Shown one piece after another: positions 8,142-17,295 of a stretch of 21,720 nt of DNA. The stretch's first letter is position 1; every line of letters starts with the position of its first letter. Source of the stretch: Euplotes cf. woodruffi 2 WChen-2021 (Eukaryota > Ciliophora > Spirotrichea > Euplotida > Euplotidae); contig JAGYYN010039619.1 in NCBI GenBank assembly GCA_021441665.1, forward strand, positions 1-21,720. The letters run 5' to 3'. A program made the position numbers and the translations under genes. Under the pieces are notes generated by a model. The model was not told the DNA's origin. It ran no database searches and worked only from the letters and a program-made list of their open reading frames with translations.

Positions 8142-11100
8142 CTAGTCTTCCTCATCACGAACTGGGAGGTGGATCTGCCGTCTTAGTGGGTTGTCAAGAA
8201 CTATAACTTGGTTGCTGTCGGTATTTGATCAGCTGCTGCTATACACACTCGGCTGCTTGTTGAAGTTAAACATTGGGTTTCGGTAGTGCTGCGATGACTG
8301 CTTGCTGTCATACGCCTTCTTTATCATTTCTTCCTCTTGATTGTTATTAAAGGAAATATTAAAGTCCGGAGTGCTATAGTGAACCTTTAATTCTTCATCT
8401 TTTTGCGTGTTTCTTATAAAATCTTCTTTTGCAAATCTAAATCGTAAATTTTTTTAATCAAAATGATCTTTTATAGCTCAGAAGTTATAATAAACAATTT
8501 GAAGTAAATTTAAATTATTTTGAATAAAGCACTTACTTTTCATTTCTCTTTAAAGGCTGACCTGCTAATTTCTCTCTGAAAAATGATTTTATATCTGTCA
8601 TTTTCTTTTTAATCGTACTTTTTGTAACAAGACTCTTAGCGATCGAGCTTTTTGTGACAGGACTCTTCGTGATCGAAGTCTTCACATCAGGACTATTCGC
8701 AGATTGCTCCTCATTAATTTCTAGTTTTACTTCATTTTCCTGTATTTTATTATTTACCCTCTTCGACCTCAAAATACGGGCTCATAGCTTGAGACATTTC
8801 AGATGGAGTTTGGCTATTAACCTTCAAGAAATTGCTGATCGGGAGTTTGAGATTGAACGAATGACGTTTGTTAAACATATTCATCTTTTCCTTCTTGATG
8901 TCGAGCACAGCCTTTGTAATCGCTTCATTATCGAAATTATAAATGTCAAACTTTTCAAAGTTAAAAGGAGTATCACTTAAGATATTTTCCTTAAGCTGCT
9001 GAAGATTCTTGATCATCAGTTTTTTAATAACTGCAATGCGGAAGTTCATTTCTTTGACCTCTTGCTCAAGTTTACTTAGATTTACGAATAACAGTGAAGA
9101 TGTTATCATCTTCACTTCGATGCATAATTTCGTTTTCAGATAGATAATCAAGTTCTTCTTCCCGCTGCTGGGAGTCGAATTTATTTTATACCGAATTCAG
9201 TAAAGTAATGGTTCTCGTAATCTAAATATAATTTTAATTATCTTTGCTTACACTTATCAACTCTGTGGTTATTCGCAATCGCCTTGAAGCTCATATGGAA
9301 CTTCGAAGCAAGCTTTTCTGCTTTGAACTTCGACTGAATCCGCATTAAAAATGAAGACCCCTGTTTCTTTTTAGTTGGAGAGCCGATACTGAAGCTTAAA
9401 TTAGAGTCTGTCCTAAAACTTTTGCTTTCTTCCTCCTAAACTCATTGAATCACAATTGTAAGCTAAGTAAATTTTAACTAGCGAGAAATATAAACTGCTT
9501 ACTTCTTGTGTGTTGGACTTAACTATGAGCCGTTTGAAAAGTTTGCGAGTTTCGAGTGCTCTTTTCATATAAAACTCCAAGTGATTCTCGTACTCTCTTC
9601 ACAGTTCGAGGAATGTTTCCTTTTTCAAAATGTACAAAATCACCATTTCTTTAGGAGGCGAATAAAAAGACACATTCGAGCTTGTATCTAAAAATAACTG
9701 GTAGTCCCCGAAGAAGCAGTTTTTCGGTAACACTCAGAGTAAGTTCCCGTGCTTGTGACTGTAAACGTGGACCGAGCCTTCAGCAATGAGATAAAGGTAG
9801 TCCAGCGGTTCTCCTCTTTGAACAATTACTTTATTTGGCAATATTATCTGTCATTCGAGATTTGAAAGAAATGATAAAATAAATTTATCGTCTGATTTAA
9901 AACCTAATTCATTATTTGCAAAAAGATCTATAAACTTAATGTAGATGTTTTTCAAGTTTTTATACGAAAGCTGGTTTCTTAATCTCGGCTTAAGATGCTC
10001 ATTTAAGCTGTTCAAGCTAAAAATATAGCTTATTCCGTAATTGTAAGTAAACTCAACGTTGTTAATAGAATTCGTATATATTTCAGGGGGTAAAGTCTTG
10101 TCCCTCATACAATTTCCAGTGCCATCAAGGAACTTTTTGACTCCATCTCTTTTTGAATTAATAATTTTCCTTACAGAATCTGCGACTTCGATAGAGGTCA
10201 AAGTACCGAGGATAAATGAGAATGCTGCAAGGCCGATTAGTTCGAGTACCATTACAAATATTATTTCGAGATCTGCATGGGGCAAGATCTCCCCATATCC
10301 AACTGTTGTAATTGTCGTGGTGATAAAGTAATATGCTGCATAGTACGGGTACATTGAATCATCATTCTGGCTGTTGAACTCGTCCATCCTTGTGACCCAG
10401 CCATTATTGACTGATCTACCGATTCTGAGCCAAATGCACCCAAGAAGGTGGACTAAGAACAGCATTGCAAACAGGCACTCGATAGCAACGAGGATATTGT
10501 CGACCATGTTTTTATTAACTGTTGAAAACCGCCGACCAATCTTTTCGAGGATGAACCTGATTTGCCGAAAAAATCTGTCGAGCTGTGAATACCGCAGCAG
10601 CTTGAAGTAGTATACTTGCCATACGAGTTCTGCTGTTAAAATCCCAGGAAGAGTTCCAAGCAAGTCTAGTGTAAATCTGCCTGTTAAATAGTGAATAGAT
10701 ATTGTCTTGAGGTCTGTGACCCTTTCAATATCATTTGTGTATGAAGTAAAGAAATTTATACAAAAATATCTGCCATTAGCCAAACGTCGATGATAAATTC
10801 AAGTAGACCGAGCTGACTCATCAACGCCATACGTGACGCAATAACTAGTGGAATTAAAATCATCGAGATTACATAAAAAGTGTTTGTAATAGAGTCCCAC
10901 ACAATATTGAACTTGCCGTCTTCAAAGATAACCCATTTGCTAATCGCCTTGTTGCCTGTAACAACTTTGACATTTTTATACTCGTCAAGTAAATTGAGTC
11001 GGTTTGCTGGAGCTTTAAAAGTAAATTTAAGTGCTTACAAGTCATCAGTATAAGTTTTATCCTGATTTTTTCTAATTTTCCTCCATGCATTATCAATAAT

Positions 11101-11835
11101 ACTAATTCGTCTGAATTCTTTATAAAAGTCGAAATTCCTAAGCTGTTGTTCAAGATTGATTTTATTTTCTTCTCTTACCTATGATAACAATTAGACAGCA
11201 AAGCAAGCATGATACGTACACTTGCAGATTCTTTTCATTATCTTGAGTTCCTCTTCATCCTCTTGATTTACTGGCTTCTTCATTAGATTTCTGATTGTGA
11301 GCTAAGCAAAATAATTAATCACGAATCAGTTATTTTCCTTAAATAAGAAACTGCAAGATATGGAGAAAGCAAATATCGAGAAAATGGGAAATTAATACCT
11401 GTCTGCGAGGCATTTGCAGACGTTTTAGTTCTTCTATTCTTGATTCAAATGTCAGGTCATTCTTGTCATTATTTGCCAACTAAATTTTGTATCATTAGAA
11501 AGTGTTAAGTCTAGGGAAATGTAGTTTATTTTGTGTAGTTACGAGTAAAACTTGTTTTTTAGCTGGGCTTAAACAACAGCTTGTGCAATAGGTAACTGTA
11601 ATGAAGCTTGATACAGCTGTAAATCCCAGTAAACAAAGTATCGGATATTAATTACCGGCCTATCAGTCTTGAGTATGGTCCTTGAGATGTGCTCATGGCA
11701 AGTGATTGAACTATAAACAGCTGTTACTAGCAGCTAAGCAAGCCTGGGTACTTACTCTTGACGCATAAATAATGCTGAGTCGATGCTGTTCCTTCGATTA
11801 GACTCCAGCGGGTGTCGATCTGCCTTATTGTTCAT
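8142..11835 (-). CDS. Cyclic-nucleotide-gated-type voltage-gated K+ channel
   Basis: About 1032 residues. Start ATG 11835-11833, stop TAG 8144-8142. Introns: 11711-11755, 11480-11655, 11302-11398, 11174-11221, 11013-11038, 9436-9502, 9222-9251, 8437-8536. After ~175 soluble residues come S1 (IVWDSITNTFYVISMI), S2 ending DIFV/NFFTSY, S4 (KLLRYSQLDRFFRQIRFI), S5 and a pore with filter TVGYG (near 10290-10305), typical of K+ selectivity. A C-linker leads to a cyclic-nucleotide-binding fold (VIVQRGEPLDYLYLIAEGSV to FFGDYQLF, ~9840-9700). The tail is long, charged and probably disordered. Frame shifts: GTA-TAA needing +2 at 10761-10756; +1 at AAA-TAA 9186-9181, AAG-TAA 9077-9072 and AAA-TAA 8755-8750. 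Around intron 11013-11038 the frame is unresolved (see findings). Such channels set membrane potential and ciliary behaviour in ciliates. Confidence 0.88.
8605..8679 (-). repeat. 30-nt tandem repeat in the channel tail
   Basis: Two 30-nt units (8650-8679 and 8620-8649) and about half of a third encode the pattern [T/S]SI[T/A]KS[P/L]VTK, then STIKKK. The units differ mostly at wobble positions, so the repeat is old or under protein-level constraint. The Ser/Thr-Lys pattern could be a phosphorylation-rich or charge-regulated linker (inference). Confidence 0.6.
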
Positions 11836-11853
11836 CTTGGCTTACTATGATTT

Positions 11854-11883
11854 CAAGTATTTGTTATAAAACGCAAATACTTG
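11854..11883. repeat. 10-bp inverted repeat upstream of the channel
   Basis: CAAGTATTTG (11854-11863) and CAAATACTTG (11874-11883) are exact reverse complements with a 10-nt spacer. It starts 18 bp upstream of the channel ATG, so it lies in the promoter or the 5' untranslated RNA. Confidence 0.65.
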
Positions 11884-11885
11884 TG

Positions 11886-11905
11886 TTTTAGTAGTCGTAC
11901 TAAAA
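11886..11905. repeat. 8-bp inverted repeat with 4-nt loop
   Basis: TTTTAGTA (11886-11893) and TACTAAAA (11898-11905) pair around GTCG. It directly follows the 11854-11883 repeat, and shares its TTTTAGT/ACTAAAA core with the hairpins at 6116-6142 and 8064-8091. Confidence 0.6.
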
Positions 11906-12195
11906 TTATATGTTATCAGCGATTGAACGAATAAATACAAAGATCATTTGTTTGGCTCTGACAGTCAACTGCAGAGGTAACAAGTTATTTAAAAACACGA
12001 ATTGAGCTTGACTCTGCCTAATTATCTGATTTCGCTTTAATAATATAATTAAATTTTAAACTTTAATATTACAATACGAAGCCGGCTGTACTTATGAGCA
12101 ATTATTGATGTTTATTTTCTATCTCGATGAATAGAATAGAAATTACAGCAAGCGTGAGTGGTCACTTGAACCACATGTGCTCGCTATTGTAAAAT

Positions 12196-14253
12196 CTAAA
12201 AGTCTGAGTTCAGCTTGTTGATGCACTGTGAAAGCTTATTTAAGTTCACATTTAGAGACTTCAAAGGATCGGAATCTTTCGAATCTCTAAAGAATGCATA
12301 TAGCTGAAGCGCGCCTAAAAGTTGCTCCGGAATATCTTCTGGTAAGAGTGGATTTGAAGAACTATTCGCTTTGTTTCAATTCCGTGTGAGCTGTTTGACG
12401 ATTTTTGACTTCTTTCCAATGAACTGCTCCTCTTCGTCAGGAGCGAGATCATTTATAAAAGAATTCAGTTTATTGTAAATCGCTTTTTTATTTGAAATTT
12501 TTCCTTCTCTGTTCGATTTTATCGACGGTTTGCTAATTGAAAACCTATCGATCGATTTATTTTCATCGATTGACTGATCTGCATCATGCTTATTGGTGAT
12601 TTGGTAGCTTGATTTCTTTATCATTTTTAGTTGTTTTTCAGAAACAATTTTGATCTTTTCCTTAAGGTACTCATTGACTGCATTTTCGATAATTTTCCAA
12701 TACGAGACTATTGGTTGCTTATTTTGGCTTTCAAATTCTTCACAGTTCGCATCTTTTTGGAGTTCAGCTTTGCCGTCGGTTTGCAACGAGTCAAACTTGA
12801 TCTCGTGGAACAGTCCATTCGCAGTAAGAGTGCCTTTTAGTGCCTTCTTGATATTACCGGTGTAAGCGTGGCCTGATAGCTTTCTGAGCGATTGGTATTT
12901 TTCTTTTACAAATCAAAATAACGTGTCGAAGTCTTGCGGACCATTTTCTCGGATGTGCTTTATTACAAATCCAGTGAGAGTATTATCGACAATTTCCTCT
13001 GGTGAGCCATTAATTAAATACTGCGTTGTTGAGCCTCTCTTCAGCCTTGCTTTGTCTCTTTTTGAATTCGAGTTATTTAAATTCGACCCGAATTCGTCTG
13101 TGAAAGACTGAGTGATTGTCTTGCTAGACTGTGACGGCTGTTTTTCAAAAGGATTTAGGAACCTGCCGCTGACAGAGAGCTCCTTCTGCAAATAGGTATT
13201 TGCAGTTTTTCTTCGGTCAGACTCCTGGCTATTTTTGCCCTTGATTAATCTTAAAATTTCCAATAAGTTCGTTAGATTTCGGTCACTCGGTAATCTTAAC
13301 TTTTGATCGTTTACTGTCGATTGGCAGGTTGATGTGAGAAGACTTCGTGTCGTTGAAGGATTTAATTGACGAAGGCTGCAGGTCGTTCTTAACGTGGTCT
13401 TTGTGATCAAATAAATCGTTTAAGTTCAACCAGTTGTTTCATATCTCCATTCCGATGTCACAAGACTCAAATAGATAATCATTTTCGTGATGCAGCAATA
13501 ATTCACCGTTGTGGGTTACTCTTGAGTTTCCAATAGATTTTGGACCGTCGCATAAATCGGGTAAAAAGACCTGATTATTTTCTGTAATTAATTTGATTAA
13601 AATCATCGTAAAAATTAATGAATTGATCATGGTGGTTAGAAATAAATCAAAATTTTGAGTAAATAAAAAATAATAATTTTAAATAAGCTCCAAGTCATTT
13701 AAAACCAATTAAAATTCAAATTAAAAGATTTTAAATATTACCAGCTGGAATATTCCAAATGTTTTCAAAATCAAATGAAAACGGGTTTTGATTTTCAGTC
13801 CCGCCAAGTTCAAAATTATTGTTGTTTCGGTTGAAAAACTGGTCATTTTTGCATTGCGTAATGCAGCTTGATCTGCACTTATTTTTAGAATTCAAATCTT
13901 GCTATAGAAATCAATCAGCAACCAAATTTGAAGTAATTTTGTTTGTGGTGATCAAATAAATAATAAAATAGCTCAACAAGCCACTTTGAGCCTAATCGTG
14001 ACATATCAAACGATATTAAAGTCTTTCAGTCCACAAATAAATTTTATTTTTGTATTCAAAACAGTATCTTGGTTTTCATAGGCGCTTGAAATTATGAATC
14101 TTTTGAAATTAGCAGAAAATAAAAAATCAATCAAATGCAAAATTATACTCAAACACGATGTGGACTTACATTTGGTGATTGAGCTTTGCACTCGCACTTC
14201 GGAGAGCTTTGCGTTGTACAATTTACTCACTTGCCCTGATGGCTTGAGTCCAT
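12196..14253 (-). CDS. 542-residue protein with a possible winged-helix segment
   Basis: ATG 14253-14251; introns 13902-14169 (268 nt, may hide a further exon) and 13582-13741 (160 nt); +1 shift at AAA-TAG-C 13234-13229; stop TAG 12198-12196. The length closes modulo 3. The N-terminus has clustered cysteines (GKCVNC, then KCECK, then CRSSCITQC) that may bind zinc. After the frameshift, a segment near 13000-12800 reads TGFVIKHIRENGPQDFDTLF, then LRKLSGHAY and ALKGTLTANGLF; alternating helices and this ENGP turn resemble winged-helix DNA-binding folds, but this is judged by eye. The C-terminal third is Lys/Ser/Asp-rich. Likely nuclear (inference). A hydrophobic stretch that an ATG near 13630 would make into a signal peptide is really the end of the second intron. 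Confidence 0.75.
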
Positions 14254-14332
14254 GTTAAATTTGTATATAAATATTATCGCATTTCACTTTGAATAATAAA
14301 ATAAGTAGTTTAGATTGAAGATTTACAGGATA
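14254..14332. other. 79-bp gap between tandem genes
   Basis: Only 79 AT-rich bases separate the stop of the multi-pass membrane protein gene (14333) from the start of the next minus-strand gene (14253). It must hold one 3' end and one promoter. No recognisable element beyond AT runs is visible. Confidence 0.5.
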
Positions 14333-15166
14333 TTAAATAGCAAGTTCAGGAGACTCAGACTTGATCCTGAGGCTTTCGATTCTTTGGTAGAATGTGAGCT
14401 CGAGGTTCAACTTTTCCTGTCTTGCCTTTCTCACTTTCCACCACAAAACTGCAAGAATTAGGATATTGTAGATGTTTAAGAATGTCCGACTGTAAAAGAA
14501 CTGCTTCGGCAGCATCTCGTAGCTGTTTAGGGTCCCGAATTTGAACAGATTCCACAGTCCAGCGATTATTAAGGGCAATACGCAGTTCGGAGTCGGAGTG
14601 CTGATGTAGTACATCGAATATCACGCCATTATGAAAGAGAACTTCATGAAGGCAAGTCTTTTCTTTCGCATCCAGATTTTATCTTGATCAGATGACCTTT
14701 TCATTAAGTAATCACAATAACCGAGGCCTCAGCCGGCTGCTCCTTCCATAATGTAAAGTAGGGTGATCCAGCCTCACGTTAAATCGAACATTGTGAAGAA
14801 GCTGTCAGAGAGGTTCTGATTCCATATCATCATGTACAAAGAGGCTGATTGAGGAATCGATCATAGTAAATAAGACACGGTTAGGAAGTGCGGAGTTGTT
14901 CTATCATCTAACTTTGTATCTTCGATAGCTTTCTTTTCATCTTTCCATCTATTTTGCATTTCAATGTGCTCAGGAGACCCTCTTTTTGGCATTTTAAAGC
15001 TCGACTCTTTTGTAATTGGCATCCCAGGTTTTCTAGTGGACATTCGAGCGAGTTTTAATAATTGCGAATTAAAAATTCTTGATCTAAAAGCGCCTTGATA
15101 ATTTAACAGCATCCAAGAATAAGATTTGTTTTGCCTGTAAGCTTGCTTTAAGCAACTTCTTTGCAT
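14333..15166 (-). CDS. Multi-pass membrane protein, unknown
   Basis: One intron-free frame of 277 residues, ATG 15166-15164, stop ATT-TAA at 14335-14333; four in-frame TGA codons are read as Cys. The first ~90 residues are soluble and basic (KPGMPITKESSFKMPKRGSP). Hydrophobic segments follow: FLTVSYLLCSIPQSASLYMM, SFFTMFDLTCGWITLLYIM with GAACGLGYC, the run from RLAFMKFSFIMACYSMYYI through LPLIIAGLWNLF, and FLNIYNILILAVLWW, giving about four or five membrane spans and a short charged cytosolic tail. No catalytic or transport motif is recognised. It contains no internal TAA/TAG and thus no frameshift site. Only 79 bp separate its stop from the start of the gene at 12196-14253. Confidence 0.8.
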
Positions 15167-15307
15167 TTATTTTATGGCTAATATAATTATTCAAAATTTC
15201 AACATTAGTAAGAAAGTTTGACAAATAGAGCAGAGCCATTGAAAAGTAAATATTAAAATTAACTAAGCTTACTTTTTATTCATGGTAAAATTATGCATTA
15301 AAGTTCT
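15167..15307. promoter_or_regulatory. Divergent gap upstream of the Myb gene
   Basis: AT-rich 141-bp interval between the multi-pass membrane protein start (15166, -) and the likely Myb gene start. It should drive both genes. It contains CATTGAAAAG, a near fit to the breakage consensus (last base differs). No other signal is recognised; the Myb first exon could also extend into it. Confidence 0.4.
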
Positions 15308-16653
15308 ATGTTAAGTTATTATGCATTCCTAAAATGCCGAATTTCGCTTTATTAAGTGCTCTCAGAGCAATAAAACCGTAAATAAAAGTAGCAAACTTAA
15401 GCCAATCGCTTTATTGACTTTGTATTTAGGATAACAACTTTAAAGAGGCCAAGAAAGCATCTAAAACAAAGACCAAACCCACTATCAGCCAAGACCAGAG
15501 TGAAAATGAAGGATCCACAGTCCTCAACGGAAGATGGAGCGAGAGGGAGCACTATCTCTTCCTTCTTGCTGTAAAACAGTACGGCAAGGACTGGAAGAAG
15601 ATTGAATCAATTGTTAAGACTAGATCTAGTACCCAGGCCCGATCACATGCGCAAAAAGTGCTTAAAGACGAACTTTATGCAAACATCGACGAGGAAATCA
15701 GTCGCCTTGAGAGGCTGTATAACTTCTCTGCGGATTTCGATTCTGAACAAGCAAAGATATACTTCACCCAGACAAACATCCACCATTCCTCAAACCCGGT
15801 AAAAAGGAGAAATAGCAAGGGTCAAAGTAAGGTAGAAATACAAGGAGACACTAAAAGTTGGATCCGGACACCAAACAAAGATGAGGAGTTTTATGAAGTC
15901 GGAAAAGACAGCAACTCATATCAAAATGACTACGATGACGACTCCGACTACGTCTACCCCGAAATTTCAAATATGAAACTTTTCACTATTGAGAAGGTTG
16001 TCAAAAACAAGCCTGGCGCCGGAGTAAAAAGAATTAAACTGAGCTCAAATTTGAGTCATTCGAAGCATGGCGAAATGGAGAAAAGAAAAGACTCGATTGC
16101 TCTGCAGAGCAGTGTGTCAACTGCGCTTTCGAAGTCACCAAAGACTGATCCAATTAGCACCGAAAGATTGCTGAAAGGATCCCTTGAAAGACATCAAAAT
16201 CACGATGATCTGAAGAAATCTGAAGAAAAAGAAACTATTCCTCTTAACATCGAAAATGGATGACGAAACAATTCATCCAAGAAAGAGACCCTGGACGTTG
16301 GTATAAATGGAGAATTAAAAGTTAAATTTCGAAAGGAATTATCGCCAAAAGAAAATGATACTCTCGTTATTGAAGAACTTCGTGAAGAACCGCAGACTTG
16401 AAGAGTCTCAAACTATGCAAGACTCGAAGATCCCTGATTTCCAAAAGAGGTGTTCGACCTCGGAATGACTTCAAAAATTCATCAAGAAGAAGATTATGAA
16501 TTAAATAACTTTGACAAATATTTTGACTTCGATTTCGTTCCAAATAAGCTAAGAAGAAAAATGACAAGGGACGATATGAGACTGCAAATTGATTATTTTG
16601 AGGAAAGCATGCTGATGGGTGACAGAAAGTTCCCCCTTTTTCACCTCTATTAA
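15308..16653 (+). CDS. Single-repeat Myb/SANT protein of SHAQKYF type
   Basis: The main exon is 15430-16653 (407 codons, stop TAT-TAA). It is preceded by a clear 52-nt intron, 15378-15429, and has no ATG before the Myb domain, so translation must start in an upstream exon. The best candidate is ATG 15308 followed by a +1 shift at TAT-TAA-G (15350-15355), which enters the right frame at the splice site; this start is weak. The Myb domain lies ~34-83 residues into the main exon: GRWSEREHYLFLLAVKQYGK, DWKKIESIV, then RSHAQKVL, close to the plant and protist R-S-H-A-Q-K-Y-F class, which binds I-box/GATAA-like DNA. The rest is charged and low in complexity, ending FPLFHLY. Three TGA codons are read as Cys. 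Probably a nuclear transcription factor. Confidence 0.82.
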
Positions 16654-17043
16654 CACTATTCTCCATCTTTAATTAATTTACAAATACACAATGTCAAAAA
16701 TAGTTGTCAGTCCACAGCATCCAAAATCTTAGTTTTTTATCACAAATGCAAGTTCAAGTTGTCTTGATTAAAGTACGCGTATTTAATCTTGAAAATTAAA
16801 GATATAATAAGCTTTAATAAGTAAATAAAATAATCATTGGTAAGCTTGCAGGGCTCAATCTTGCATCCTTTCGCCTCAGCTGTATCCTGTGCTGGCCTCC
16901 GTCCGTATGCAGGACAACAAAATGGCGCTCTTTACACTACATCGTGTTTTTATTTAATAACTTGCTGTAAATCTGCACTGCGGAGGATTACATTTATGCT
17001 TACAGTCTTCAAAGCGCAATGTGATAAGTTTGTATAGATCAGT
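16654..17043. other. 390-bp gap with a GC-richer island
   Basis: The first ~190 bases are AT-rich 3' flank of the Myb gene. Between about 16845 and 16935 base composition rises to roughly half GC, unlike the other gaps. Frames on both strands run through it but none has a clean start with consistent introns. It could be a small RNA gene, a relic exon, or an unseen short gene; I cannot assign it. Confidence 0.4.
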
Positions 17044-17262
17044 ATGAAATTTATTACTAAAAGTAAATCGAAACAAAACAAAGTGAGAGCAAGGAAGGAC
17101 ATCGACAACGAGATCAAAGATGCTTTCAAGCACAATACGTACGACTCATAAGACTTGTTATTTACAGTTGGTTTGGCGATTTTAGTTGTGGTCGCGATTT
17201 TAACCTATTTATTCCAAATTTGAACATCTGAAGTTACAAAAATTAGCTTTATCACAAGTTAA
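17044..17262 (+). CDS. Very small single-pass membrane protein, model unresolved
   Basis: ATG at 17044 opens MKFITKSKSKQNKVRARKDI and continues to FKHNT, a basic soluble part of about 32 residues. In the unspliced frame a TAA follows at 17149-17151, and then VGLAILVVVAILTYLF, a strong membrane segment, ending at TAA 17260-17262. A canonical-looking 29-nt intron lies at 17139-17167 and removes that TAA, but its length puts the membrane segment out of frame; removal of 30 nt would keep it. Basic head plus single C-terminal span recalls RAMP4/SERP-like secretory proteins in layout only. Alternatively the spliced product is a soluble 57-residue peptide. It ends 33 bp before the next gene on the same strand. 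Confidence 0.45.
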
Positions 17263-17295
17263 ATCTGAATCTAATCTCATGATTATAGTTACAAA

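Larger units (their letters stand above)
11836..12195. promoter_or_regulatory. 5' flank of the channel gene with two hairpins
   Basis: This 360-bp interval separates the channel start (11835, -) from the stop of the next minus-strand gene (12196). The part nearest the channel holds two adjacent perfect inverted repeats, listed separately. The rest is AT-rich, broken by stops in all frames, with no further signal I can support. Confidence 0.5.

Noticed and set aside
11013-11038. TA-bounded germline-eliminated segment in the channel gene
   Set aside because: Excision between any of the TA pairs leaves a stop or the wrong frame.
13439-13630. Secreted protein with signal peptide starting at ATG 13630
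   Set aside because: The hydrophobic start is intron sequence ending in TTACAG; the spliced upstream exon joins in frame.
14355-14624. Alternative 89-codon frame overlapping the membrane protein
   Set aside because: It is a shadow of the longer 277-residue frame and lacks its membrane segments.
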